Below, one piece after another: positions 51,841-60,008 of a DNA stretch of 64,000 nucleotides. The stretch lies in contig NZ_LQYA01000047.1 of the NCBI RefSeq assembly GCF_001531445.1, positions 38,747-102,746 of the forward strand, read 5' to 3'. Position 1 is the first letter of the stretch. Each line of letters starts with the position of its first letter. The stretch is from Sporosarcina koreensis (GTDB lineage Bacteria; Bacillota; Bacilli; Bacillales_A; Planococcaceae). Position numbers and translations under genes: made by a program. The notes below the pieces were generated by a model. It saw only the letters and a program-made list of their open reading frames with translations. It had not been told where the DNA came from and did not search any database.

Positions 51841-52611
51841 ATGGCATTTGTAGTCGACTTGAATTGTGATATGGGCGAAAGCTTCGGCGCATATGTAATG
51901 GGGAATGACACAGCGATTTTGGAGACGATTACGTCAGCGAATATTGCTTGCGGCTTCCATGCGGGCGATCCGTCGACGATGCGGAGAACAGTGCGGATGG
52001 CGTTTGAAAAAAACGTTGGCATCGGCGTCCATCCGGGTTTGCACGACGTAGTCGGATTCGGGCGGAGGGAGATGGCGATTTCAGCTGAGGAAGCGTTCGA
52101 TTTGGTTGTCTATCAAATAGGGGCTTTGTATGGATTTGTCAGGGCAGAAGGCGGGCGTTTGCAGCATGTGAAGCCACATGGCGCGCTCTATAATATGGCC
52201 GCCGTGAACCGGGATTTATCGGATTCGATTGCGGAGGCTGTCTATAAAGTGGATCCGGAACTAATCCTCTTCGGGCTTGCGGGCAGCGAGCTTGTGATGG
52301 CGGGGGAGCGAATCGGTTTGAAGGTGGCGCATGAAGTGTTTGCAGATCGGACTTATCAAGCGGACGGATCGTTGACGTCTCGACGGGAAGCAAATGCATT
52401 GATTACCGACCCCGAAGCCGCCATCCGTCAAATCGTCCGGATGGTGAAGGAAGGCAAAGTCCGCGCAACGAATGGGACAGATGTGACAATGAAGGCAGAT
52501 ACGATTTGCATTCATGGGGATGGGAAGACGGCGGTGGAGTTTGCGAGGGTGATACCGGGTGCTTTGAAGAGGGAAGGGATTGGAGTAAGGAAGATCGGCG
52601 ACTTTCTATGA
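51841..52611 (+). CDS. pxpA: 5-oxoprolinase subunit PxpA (LamB/YcsF family)
   Basis: The 256-residue protein has [12 protein letters not shown] at the N-terminus, [46 protein letters not shown] and [14 protein letters not shown]. These are the conserved metal/phosphate-binding loops of PxpA. The ATG at 51841 has GGAGTGGG upstream. Gene order is B-C-A, with gaps of a few bases. Confidence 0.92.
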   Translation: MAFVVDLNCDMGESFGAYVMGNDTAILETITSANIACGFHAGDPSTMRRTVRMAFEKNVGIGVHPGLHDVVGFGRREMAISAEEAFDLVVYQIGALYGFVRAEGGRLQHVKPHGALYNMAAVNRDLSDSIAEAVYKVDPELILFGLAGSELVMAGERIGLKVAHEVFADRTYQADGSLTSRREANALITDPEAAIRQIVRMVKEGKVRATNGTDVTMKADTICIHGDGKTAVEFARVIPGALKREGIGVRKIGDFL

Positions 52612-52780
52612 ATGATTTAATGTCAGATGGAGTAGAAATCCTTTGTCATAAGTATAGATGAACATTCAAAGAGGAGAGTCATATACAAGGGGGCAATTTG
52701 GTATTGTACTGAGATGAAGTAATTAAATATAACTTCAGCGGAAACTGATGGAGAATTTTTGGTTACAAGGAAGTGATTAG

Positions 52781-53335
52781 TTGAAGATTGATGGAAAAAA
52801 TGTAATTCTTTCAAGATTTACTCCGGATGATTTGGATTTTATCTGTGAACTTGAATGCAATAAAGATATTTGGTTATTTGAAGAATTTATTGAATCAGAT
52901 ATGAAAGTCGTTAGAGAAACGTACCTAAAAAAGATGACTTCTCAGCATAGTTTTGATTTTGTTGTCAAAAGCACTATAGATGGAGATGTTAAACCAATTG
53001 GACTGGCCCAAATTTGGCGTTATGTTGAGCATAGAAAAAGTTGGGAGATTGGTTTTGCTATTCATCCTACTTACCAAAGAAACGGTTTTGGGTATGAAGC
53101 AACGAGACTTTTAATAGAGTTTGCATTCGAGAGCTTACAAGCACATAAAGTAGTTGGAATGTGTAATTGTAACAATCTTAAATCAATAAGAGTAATGGAG
53201 AGCTTGGGCATGAGAAGAGAGGGGACATTTCAAGAAGAATTGTTTTGGAATAACCAATGGCATGATCAACATTTTTATTCAATACTGGAAAAAGAGTATT
53301 TAAATATATCAACGAAACAAAACCACCTCGCTTAA
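52781..53335 (+). CDS. GNAT-family N-acetyltransferase (RimJ/RimL type), AT-rich
   Basis: The 184-residue protein has the RimL layout: ILSRFTPDDLDFICE, WEIGFAIHPTYQRNGFGYEATRLLIEFAFE (acetyl-CoA loop YQRNGFGYEA) and NNLKSIRVMESLGMRREG. A TTG start has AAGGAAGTG upstream. The gene and its upstream 170 bp are distinctly richer in A+T than the pxp operon, which suggests recent acquisition. The substrate is unknown. Confidence 0.83.
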   Translation: MKIDGKNVILSRFTPDDLDFICELECNKDIWLFEEFIESDMKVVRETYLKKMTSQHSFDFVVKSTIDGDVKPIGLAQIWRYVEHRKSWEIGFAIHPTYQRNGFGYEATRLLIEFAFESLQAHKVVGMCNCNNLKSIRVMESLGMRREGTFQEELFWNNQWHDQHFYSILEKEYLNISTKQNHLA

Positions 53336-53356
53336 ATAAAACGAAGTGGTTTTATT
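53317..53356. terminator. Bidirectional terminator between GNAT and YebC-family genes
   Basis: AACCACCTCG and CGAAGTGGTT pair with one mismatch around an AT-rich loop, with T-rich tails on both strands. It overlaps the GNAT stop codon. Confidence 0.75.
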
Positions 53357-53358
53357 AT

Positions 53359-54078
53359 TTATTCTCCTAAATCAACATTATGATAAACTTGCTGAACATC
53401 TTCCAAGTCATCCAACGCATCGATCATTTTTTCGAATAGCGCCTGTGCGTCAGCGTCCAACGTGACATCATTATGCGCGAGCATTGTCAATTCGGCTACG
53501 GAGAATTCCGTGATGCCGGCATCTTTCAACGCTTCCTGCACGGCGTGGAATTGGTCCGGTTCCGCATAGACGATAACAGTGTCTTCTTCTTCCAAAATAT
53601 CGCGGACTTCGACGTCTGCTTCCATTAAGAGTTCCAACACTTCATCTGCAGTTTTGCCTTCCAAGCCGAAAACAGCAGTTGCATCGAACATATACGCAAC
53701 GGAACCGCTGACGCCCATGTTGCCGCCGTTTTTCCCGAATGCTGCACGCACTTCGGAAGCGGTGCGGTTGACGTTATTTGTAAGCGCGTCGACGATGACC
53801 ATCGAGCCGTTCGGGCCGAAGCCTTCGTAGCGAAGCTCGTCATAGTTTTCCTCTGCGCCGCCTTTTGCCTTCTCGATTGCGCGGTCAATGATCGCTTTTG
53901 GTACGTTGTATGTTTTTGCACGCTCGATGACCATTTTAAGATTTTGGTTCGTCTCTGGATCAGGGTCACCCTGTTTTGCTGCTACATATAATTCACGGCC
54001 GAACTTTGCGTAAATACGGCTTGTATTCGCATCCTTCGAAGCCTTCTTTTCTTTAATGTTATTCCATTTACGGCCCAT
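53359..54078 (-). CDS. yeeI: YebC/PmpR family protein (YeeI type)
   Basis: The 239-residue protein begins [20 protein letters not shown], which is the YeeI subgroup rather than canonical YebC (AGHSKW). It has [13 protein letters not shown], the [19 protein letters not shown] region and [16 protein letters not shown]. Family members were described as regulators and more recently as factors that help ribosomes through difficult peptide stretches. The second ATG is used, since the MGRKW start is conserved. Confidence 0.88.
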   Translation of the reverse strand: MGRKWNNIKEKKASKDANTSRIYAKFGRELYVAAKQGDPDPETNQNLKMVIERAKTYNVPKAIIDRAIEKAKGGAEENYDELRYEGFGPNGSMVIVDALTNNVNRTASEVRAAFGKNGGNMGVSGSVAYMFDATAVFGLEGKTADEVLELLMEADVEVRDILEEEDTVIVYAEPDQFHAVQEALKDAGITEFSVAELTMLAHNDVTLDADAQALFEKMIDALDDLEDVQQVYHNVDLGE

Positions 54079-54192
54079 TCTCATTCACTCGCTTTCAGTC
54101 TGAGCATTCATTTCATCAAGCAATTATACACCCGTTGCATGAATGCTGACAAGTGAAAAATCCTTAAATTGGAATGTGGAATGAACCGGAAA

Positions 54193-54255
54193 AAGAGTTC
54201 TCGTTCTTTCTAGAAGAGTTCTCATTTATCTCAGAAAAGATCTCAAATCTTTCTC
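54193..54255 (-). repeat. 21-bp-period array E (three units)
   Basis: Three direct units of exactly 21 bp start at 54193, 54214 and 54235. On the plus strand the core is AAGAGTTCTC (A/T-degenerate in the third), so GAGAACTCTT on the minus strand, followed by variable bases. The array abuts and partly overlaps the stop codon of the minus-strand FNR-like gene at 54254-54256. The third unit is more diverged. Confidence 0.7.
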
Positions 54256-54958
54256 AAACAAGCAACAATGCATCCATATCCACAATTTCAATCTCCCGCT
54301 GACTATGTTGCCGAATCCATCCCGCATCTTCGAATTCCGCGAGCTTCCGGCTGATTGTTTCGGGTGAAGTTCCGATATGCGATGCCAAGTCTTTCCGGGT
54401 CATCGGCAGTTTGATGCGGCTCGAATTCCGTTCCTCAGCGAGATCGGCAAGGTACATGGCGATCCGTGTGTCTGTCGTTTCCATGGCAATCCGTGCTGCC
54501 TGCTTCTCTGTTTTTGCGAGTCGGTTGGAGAACTCGCCGAGAACTTTGAGTGAGATTGCGGGGTATTTCAATAAAAACGTCTGGAAATCCTCACGATTCA
54601 TGACGCAAAGTTCCACTTTCCCCATCGCTTCCGCGTATGCATCATGCACCGTTTCGTTGAATAAAGAAAGTTCCCCCGTGAAGTCGCCGGGTTCCAAGAT
54701 CCGTACCAATTGCTCCTTGCCACTCTCTGATAGGCGATAGATTTTCACGCGGCCTTTATGAATGATGTACAAGCCGTCCGACGTATCTCCCTCATGGTAG
54801 ATCGTATGGCCGCGGGGATGGCTCACCGAATTCGTATGCTTGATGATTTCACTCATTTCCGAAGGATTGAGATGGTTGAAAATCGGTACGATGGAGATGC
54901 ACATTTTCTGCATCTCCACCGAACCATCACCGTGTCCGCAATGTCCGTTGTCTGTCAT
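54254..54958 (-). CDS. Crp/Fnr-family regulator, FNR-like, with His/Cys N-terminus
   Basis: The 234-residue protein has an N-terminal NGHCGHGDG segment with Cys7 and Cys20, a cyclic-nucleotide-type beta roll (HTIYHEGDTSDGLYIIHKG, FTGELSLFNE), Cys118 at the position of E. coli FNR Cys122, a dimerisation helix, and a helix-turn-helix with SHIGTSPETISRKLAEFE. The recognition residues E..SR equal those of FNR, which reads TTGAT-like half sites. It is last in an operon with a P-type ATPase and a CopZ-like protein. The cysteines could hold an Fe-S cluster or a metal; this is inference. Confidence 0.85.
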   Translation of the reverse strand: MTDNGHCGHGDGSVEMQKMCISIVPIFNHLNPSEMSEIIKHTNSVSHPRGHTIYHEGDTSDGLYIIHKGRVKIYRLSESGKEQLVRILEPGDFTGELSLFNETVHDAYAEAMGKVELCVMNREDFQTFLLKYPAISLKVLGEFSNRLAKTEKQAARIAMETTDTRIAMYLADLAEERNSSRIKLPMTRKDLASHIGTSPETISRKLAEFEDAGWIRQHSQREIEIVDMDALLLV

Positions 54959-54971
54959 CCTCTTTCACTCC

Positions 54972-56861
54972 TTATTCCGCTACTAGTTCCCGTCCGAAGT
55001 GTTGTCGTTTCACCGACTTTCTCTTAGTATAGCGTATTAACCGGATGGCGTTCAAAATAACGAGTAGGACGCTCAATTCATGAATCAGCATGCCGGAAGC
55101 GAGGAATATTTTGCCGAGCATCACGCCTGCAAGTAGCAATGCGACAGTGCCAACTGCGAAGAATGTGTTTTGTTTCATATTGCGGACGGTCGCCTTCGCG
55201 AGTGAATACGCGTGTGAAAATCGGTCGAGACGGTCCGCCATGAGAACGACGTCAGCCGTTTCCATTGAAATGTCCGTTCCGCCTTCGCCCATCGCAAGGC
55301 CGATATCCGCAGTCGCGATTGCGGGAGCATCGTTAATGCCGTCGCCTGCCATGGCAACGCGGTGTCCGGCGCCTTTCAATTGTTGGATCATCGCAACTTT
55401 ATCCTCAGGCAATAGTTCTGCATGCACTTGATCCAATCCCAATTGTGCACCGACAAGTTCCGCAGTATGGCGGTTGTCGCCTGTCAGCATGATGATCTGT
55501 TTGACGCCGCTTGCCCGTAGTTCGCGGATTGCATCAGCCGCTTCAGGACGAATCCGATCCGCGATTGACAGAACCCCAGCAATTTTGCCGTTGATGCTTG
55601 CGAAGATAGCGGTGTTCCCGGCTTTTTCGCGAGCGATTGCGTAATCGGCAATTTCTTTATCAATTGCTACTCCTTCAGCGATCATCAATTTGCGGTTGCC
55701 GATTGCAAGCCGTTTCCCTTGGATAGTGGCCCGGATGCCGTTCCCTTTGATCACTTCGGCGTTTTCGGGTTCATTGCTCAGCTCAAGTCCTTGGCGCTTT
55801 GCTTCTTTGACGATCGTTTGGCCAAGGTGGTGTTCAGAAATCATTTCTGCTTCCGCGACGAGACGAAGGAGGTCCGTTTTGTCGATGCCGATTGCGTGAA
55901 TGTCCGTAACTTCCGGCTTCCCGCGTGTTAGTGTGCCGGTTTTGTCAAAGACGACCGTATCGATTTTCGCGAGCTTTTCCATAATGTCGCCGCCTTTGAT
56001 GAGGACGCCGTGACGTGCGCCGTTGCCGATTCCTGCGACGATTGAAACGGGTGCGGAGATGACGAGCGCTCCAGGACAAGCGATGACGAGAAATGTGAGT
56101 GTCATTTCAATGTTTCTTGTGAATAAATAGACGAGGGCAGAAAGCACGACGATTGCGGGCGTGTAAATATTGGCGAAGCGGTCGAGGAATTTTTCCGTTT
56201 TCGATTGGGATTCTTGCGCTTCTTCCACAAGTTCGATGATGCGCGCGAACGTTGTATCATCACCGACGCGTTCCGCAATCACTTCGATGAACCCGTTATC
56301 AACGATTGTTCCGCTGAAGACACGGTCGTCGACAGCTTTCGCAGCGGGGACGGATTCTCCAGTGATCGCTGCTTCGTTCAATGTTGCATTCCCTGTCACA
56401 ATCCGCCCGTCGATCGCTACTTTCTCACCGGATCGGATGATGACGCGGTCGTCTTCCTCAACGTCATCGACTGAAATCGTCATCGTTTCGCCCCCGCGGA
56501 TGACTGTCGCTTCGAGTGGCGCCATGTCGACGAGCGCTCTCAGTGAAGAACGTGTTTTTTCAAGCGTGCGTGCTTCGAGATAGGCGCCGAATAAAAACAG
56601 GAAGGTCACTGCCGCAGATTCGACGTATTCGCCGATGAATAACGCACCGATAACAGCGATTGTCACTAATAGTTCAATGCTAAACGCCTTCATTTTCAAT
56701 GCTTTGAACGCTTTAAAAGCGATCGGCATGCCTGCCAAGACCGTTGCGATTATGAGCATTGCTTGTCGCCACTCGTGAAACCCTGCAAGATGGAGCCCAA
56801 TCGCCGCCGTGAGCAGCATGCCTGTCACGGCGGTAATTTTGGAAGTTCGTTTTGCATTCAT
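54972..56861 (-). CDS. Heavy-metal P1B-type ATPase with an unusual CPG motif
   Basis: The 629-residue pump lacks an N-terminal metal-binding domain. It has TGES (168-171), the phosphorylation site DKTGT (D306), the SEHHLGQ motif with the HP-equivalent histidines, GDGINDAPA and HELSVLLVILNAIRLI in the last segment. The membrane metal-site motif reads CPG (262-264) where Cu and Zn pumps have CPC. AAAGGAGTG precedes the ATG. It sits between a CopZ-like chaperone and the FNR-like gene on the minus strand. Metal identity is open. Confidence 0.9.
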   Translation of the reverse strand: MNAKRTSKITAVTGMLLTAAIGLHLAGFHEWRQAMLIIATVLAGMPIAFKAFKALKMKAFSIELLVTIAVIGALFIGEYVESAAVTFLFLFGAYLEARTLEKTRSSLRALVDMAPLEATVIRGGETMTISVDDVEEDDRVIIRSGEKVAIDGRIVTGNATLNEAAITGESVPAAKAVDDRVFSGTIVDNGFIEVIAERVGDDTTFARIIELVEEAQESQSKTEKFLDRFANIYTPAIVVLSALVYLFTRNIEMTLTFLVIACPGALVISAPVSIVAGIGNGARHGVLIKGGDIMEKLAKIDTVVFDKTGTLTRGKPEVTDIHAIGIDKTDLLRLVAEAEMISEHHLGQTIVKEAKRQGLELSNEPENAEVIKGNGIRATIQGKRLAIGNRKLMIAEGVAIDKEIADYAIAREKAGNTAIFASINGKIAGVLSIADRIRPEAADAIRELRASGVKQIIMLTGDNRHTAELVGAQLGLDQVHAELLPEDKVAMIQQLKGAGHRVAMAGDGINDAPAIATADIGLAMGEGGTDISMETADVVLMADRLDRFSHAYSLAKATVRNMKQNTFFAVGTVALLLAGVMLGKIFLASGMLIHELSVLLVILNAIRLIRYTKRKSVKRQHFGRELVAE

Positions 56862-56876
56862 AGTCCTTCACTCCTT

Positions 56877-57098
56877 TCATGAGATTTTTTGTGAAATGAT
56901 CGGATAACCGAGCCCGGAAACTGTTTTTGCGATTGTATCCGCGGCGATTTTACTTTCATCAAATTGGGCTCTTACTTTTCCCGAGTTGAACAGTACTTTC
57001 GCTTCCTCCACACCGTCCAATTTTTTCAAAGCGCCTTCAATCTTCTTGATGCAAGACGGGCAAGTCAGCGGTTCCAAGTTCAATACGATTTTTTTCAT
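56877..57098 (-). CDS. CopZ-like metallochaperone (HMA domain)
   Basis: The 73-residue protein is a single HMA domain with the metal site EPLTCPSCIKKIEGAL (CxxC at about 13-16), then LDGVEEAKVLFNSGKVRAQF and GLGYPI. It resembles CopZ but has PSC in place of GAC in the binding loop. It is the first gene of the operon with the ATPase and FNR-like regulator and could deliver metal to a pump that lacks its own HMA domain. GGAGGTAGAGG precedes the ATG. Confidence 0.87.
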   Translation of the reverse strand: MKKIVLNLEPLTCPSCIKKIEGALKKLDGVEEAKVLFNSGKVRAQFDESKIAADTIAKTVSGLGYPIISQKIS

Positions 57099-57139
57099 TT
57101 TCCTCTACCTCCATGGTTTGTTTTGTTCTTCTTGACTAC

Positions 57140-57145
57140 ATCATA
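57140..57145 (-). promoter_or_regulatory. -10 box of the copZ-like operon
   Basis: TATGAT on the minus strand, with no good -35 at 17 bp (AGGTTT), predicts a start at about 57133, 35 nt before the first start codon. A weak -35 is typical of FNR-activated promoters. Confidence 0.5.
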
Positions 57146-57167
57146 GGGCGTTTTCCGAAATGAAACC

Positions 57168-57181
57168 TTGACCCCCGTCAA
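57168..57181 (-). promoter_or_regulatory. FNR-type dyad TTGAC-N4-GTCAA, centred at -41.5
   Basis: TTGACCCCCGTCAA is a perfect five-base inverted repeat with the four-base gap of FNR operators (consensus TTGAT-N4-ATCAA). Its centre, 57174.5, is exactly 41.5 bp upstream of the start predicted from the TATGAT box, which is the class II activation position. The FNR-like protein at 54254-54958 has the ExxSR recognition helix, so autoactivation of the operon is likely. Confidence 0.65.
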
Positions 57182-57288
57182 GTTTTGGCTTTTTATACAA
57201 GTGAAAGTGCCTTATACTATAAGTGAACAAAGAAATTTGCTATATAAGATAGACTGAGCGCGGCGAGGGAGATTGAAGAGTGCCTTAA

Positions 57289-57338
57289 TTTCTGCGAAAA
57301 CGCAGAAATACGGCAAATCGAACTCTGCGTGGTTCGAT
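57289..57338 (+). promoter_or_regulatory. Two hairpins with competing pairing in the purC-like leader
   Basis: TTTCTGCG/CGCAGAAA (57289-57308, loop AAAA) is followed by ATCGAAC/GTTCGAT (57317-57338). The second loop contains CTGCG, which can pair with the CGCAG of the first stem. The arrangement could switch between structures, 35 bp before the coding sequence. It resembles no riboswitch that I know. Confidence 0.35.
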
Positions 57339-57372
57339 TCACTACATTTTCGAATGGAAAGGAAACGTGGTC

Positions 57373-58053
57373 ATGGAACTTGTATATAAAGGGAAGACGA
57401 AAGACGTTTATAAATTGGAAGATGGCAATGTGTTATTGAAATTCAAAGATGACGTGACTGGGGAAGACGGCGTGTTCGATCCGGGAGCGAATACAGTCGG
57501 ATTGACGATTGAAGGTGCAGGGCAATCGGGCTTGCGCATGACGAAATTCTTTTTTGAGAAGTTGGCGGATAAAGGAATTCCGACGCATTATATCGATGCG
57601 GATATCGAGAATGCGACAATGACAGTGAAGCCGGCGACCGTATTTGGGAAAGGGCTTGAAGTCATCTGCCGTTTCCGCGCAGTAGGAAGTTTCTTGCGTC
57701 GTTATGGGGCATATTGCGAAGAAGGACAACCTTTGGATGCATTCGTGGAAGTGACAATTAAAGATGACGACCGCAATGACCCGCCGATCACGAAGGATGC
57801 TTTGGCACAGCTCGATATTTTGACGGAAGACGAATATATGGTTTTAGAGAAGTTGACGAAGGAAATTTCAATCGTCGTGAAAGAGGAGCTTGCGGAGAAA
57901 GGGCTCGAGCTATACGACATCAAGCTTGAATTCGGTCGTGATCCTGAAGGAAATATGATGCTGATTGACGAAATTTCAGGTGGCAATATGCGTGTGTATA
58001 AAGATGGCGTTTATATCGCACCGCTCGATCTTGAGAAATTGATGTTCAATTAA
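57373..58053 (+). CDS. purC: SAICAR synthetase-like protein (PurC family)
   Basis: The 226-residue protein has [30 protein letters not shown] (start [13 protein letters not shown]), [29 protein letters not shown] and [30 protein letters not shown]. It follows the PurC fold, which joins CAIR and aspartate in purine synthesis. It lies alone, without other pur genes. Several Bacillales have such a solitary copy besides the pur-operon copy; a separate specialised role cannot be excluded. The ATG at 57373 has AAAGGA upstream. Confidence 0.83.
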   Translation: MELVYKGKTKDVYKLEDGNVLLKFKDDVTGEDGVFDPGANTVGLTIEGAGQSGLRMTKFFFEKLADKGIPTHYIDADIENATMTVKPATVFGKGLEVICRFRAVGSFLRRYGAYCEEGQPLDAFVEVTIKDDDRNDPPITKDALAQLDILTEDEYMVLEKLTKEISIVVKEELAEKGLELYDIKLEFGRDPEGNMMLIDEISGGNMRVYKDGVYIAPLDLEKLMFN

Positions 58054-58196
58054 TGTAAAAGGAAACCGCTGTTCATCCGAGAAAGGGGGATGGATAGTGG
58101 TTTTTGTATATGACAAGTCGACGGGAAAAATTTCCACTACTAAATCCTTACCAGTTGGGCATGCTTGGCAGGAATAAATGTGGAGGAGGAACTTTA

Positions 58197-58754
58197 GTGA
58201 AGTACAAACTCTTAGTCGTCTTACTACTTAGCATCATTCTCGTAGTCGCGGGATGCGGGAATGCCAAACAAAAGGTGCCTGTCAGCGGGGAACAGATGGA
58301 ATCGATCATTGCGCCTTTATTGAACACGGAAGGGAAGGAAATCGGTGAAGTGACATTGGTTCAGGAGACGGAAGGAGTGCTCATCAATGTGCAGGCAGAG
58401 AATTTACCGCCGGGAACACATGGCATCCATATCCATGAAACCGGTGTTTGTACAGCACCCGAATTCACTTCCGCTGGTGCCCACTTTAATCCGACCGGGA
58501 AGGAACATGGCTTCAATAATCCAAAAGGCTTCCATCTAGGTGATTTGCCGAATATAGAAGTCCCGGACGACGGGAAAGTGTCCATTAAGCTGACGACAGC
58601 TGAAATCACATTGAAGAAAGGCCAAGCAAATTCCATTCTTGATAAGGACGGAAGCGCAATCGTCATTCACGAAAAGGCGGATGACTACAAAACAGATCCG
58701 GCAGGGGATTCTGGTGCACGAATCGCCTGCGCAGCAATTACAGGGAAGAAATAG
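58197..58754 (+). CDS. sodC: Cu/Zn superoxide dismutase-family lipoprotein (YojM-like)
   Basis: The 185-residue lipoprotein has a signal peptide ending in VVAGC (Cys19). The SOD domain has GTHGIHIHETGVC with the copper histidines, SAGAHFNPTGKEHG and HLGDLPNIEV with zinc ligands, and AIVIHEKADDY and GDSGARIACA near the end. Both Cys of the disulfide (GVC and ACA) are present. It would remove superoxide outside the membrane. A GTG start has GGAGGA upstream. Confidence 0.88.
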   Translation: MKYKLLVVLLLSIILVVAGCGNAKQKVPVSGEQMESIIAPLLNTEGKEIGEVTLVQETEGVLINVQAENLPPGTHGIHIHETGVCTAPEFTSAGAHFNPTGKEHGFNNPKGFHLGDLPNIEVPDDGKVSIKLTTAEITLKKGQANSILDKDGSAIVIHEKADDYKTDPAGDSGARIACAAITGKK

Positions 58755-58755
58755 A

Positions 58756-58793
58756 AAAACCGGTACCGCGCACTTGTTGCGTGGACCGGTTTT
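58756..58793. terminator. Bidirectional terminator between sodC and the alcohol dehydrogenase remnant
   Basis: AAAACCGGT and ACCGGTTTT are perfect arms with a further inner CCGCGCAC/GCGTGG pairing, and T or A runs on both strands. Confidence 0.8.
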
Positions 58794-58798
58794 CATGT

Positions 58799-59937
58799 TT
58801 ATGGTTTTAATATCACTTTAATGCATTCATCCTCATGCTCGTAGAAATGATGATAAGCAGCGGCTGCTTCCTCGATCGGTACGACATGCGAAATGATTTC
58901 AGTTGGATCAAATTCGCCCTTAGTAATCTTATCGAATAATGTAGGCATGTAATGGATGACAGGAGCTTGCCCCATCTTCAATGTAATATTACGCTCAAAC
59001 ATATTGCCGAGCGGAAACATGTTATAAAGCGATCCGTAAACGCCGGTCAGTTGGATTGTACCGAATTTGCGCACAGCTTGGTGGCCGATTTCAATGGCGC
59101 TCAATGTCCCGCCTTGCATTTTCAGCTTTTGTCCGACCTTTTCCGCGACATTCTTCTTTCCGTCCATCCCGACACAATCGATGACGATGTCGACGCCGCC
59201 GTGGGTGAGTTCTTTAATATGTGCGCCCATATTGTCATAGTCGTCAAAATTGAAAGCTTCGACTTTATTCATCTTAACGGCGTGGTTTAGCCGATAAGGG
59301 ACATGGTCGATGGCGATGACGCGTTTCGCACCTTTCATCCAAGCGAATTTCTGCGCCATCAAGCCGACAGGACCGCATCCTAAAACAGCAACAGTATCAC
59401 CTTTTTTCACGCCTGCATGTTCCACGCTCCAATACGCCGTCGGCAGCACATCGGACATGAACAGAAGTGCCTCGTCCGGCAGTTCGCAAGACTCAGGATG
59501 ACAAATGGCGCGAAATTGCCGTAAGGAACACGTAAATATTCTGCCTGTCCACCTGGATACTCTCCGTAGCGTTCTGTAAATCCTAAATAACCGCCCGTGT
59601 CGACATGAGGATTTGGGTTGGAATTATCACATTGGCTCTCCATCTCATGCTCGCAATAAAAACAGTGACCGCACGAAACGTTGAACGGAATGACGACACG
59701 ATCGCCTTTTTTCACTTTTGTCACATTCGGACCGGTTTCCACGACAATCCCCATCGGTTCATGGCCGATAACATAGTCTTTATGCGTAGGTAGTGCGCCT
59801 AAATAGATATGCAGGTCGGATCCACAAATGGCCGTCGACGTCACCTTGATAATAATATCGTCTGGCTTCTCGATTTTCGGAGCTTCAACGTTCTTCACTT
59901 GGATGTCTTTCACGCCTTGGTACGTTACAGCTTTCAT
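58799..59937 (-). pseudogene. Zinc-dependent alcohol/formaldehyde dehydrogenase, frameshifted
   Basis: The first frame (from 59937) encodes the GroES-like domain with catalytic zinc ligands ICGSDLH and GHEPMG and the structural cysteines CGHCFYCEHEMESQC. The second frame (to 58799) encodes the NAD fold with VAVLGCGPVGLMAQ and ends at ECIKVILKP. They join at about 59510-59530, where restoring one C in CATCCTGAG gives PESCELPDEALLFMSD. One missing base thus splits a normal gene of about 380 residues, similar to glutathione-independent formaldehyde dehydrogenases. Mutation or sequencing error cannot be told apart. Confidence 0.82.
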
Positions 59938-60008
59938 TCGAACTCCTCCTTATCTCTCTGCTCTCACGCTTATATTCCCCGGAACAGACAGATATAGTCC
60001 TGAAAGAG

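Noticed and set aside
57168-57181. CueR/MerR-type promoter dyad
   Set aside because: The gap of four bases and the TTGAC arms fit FNR better, there is no 19-bp spacer promoter around it, and no MerR gene is nearby in this operon.
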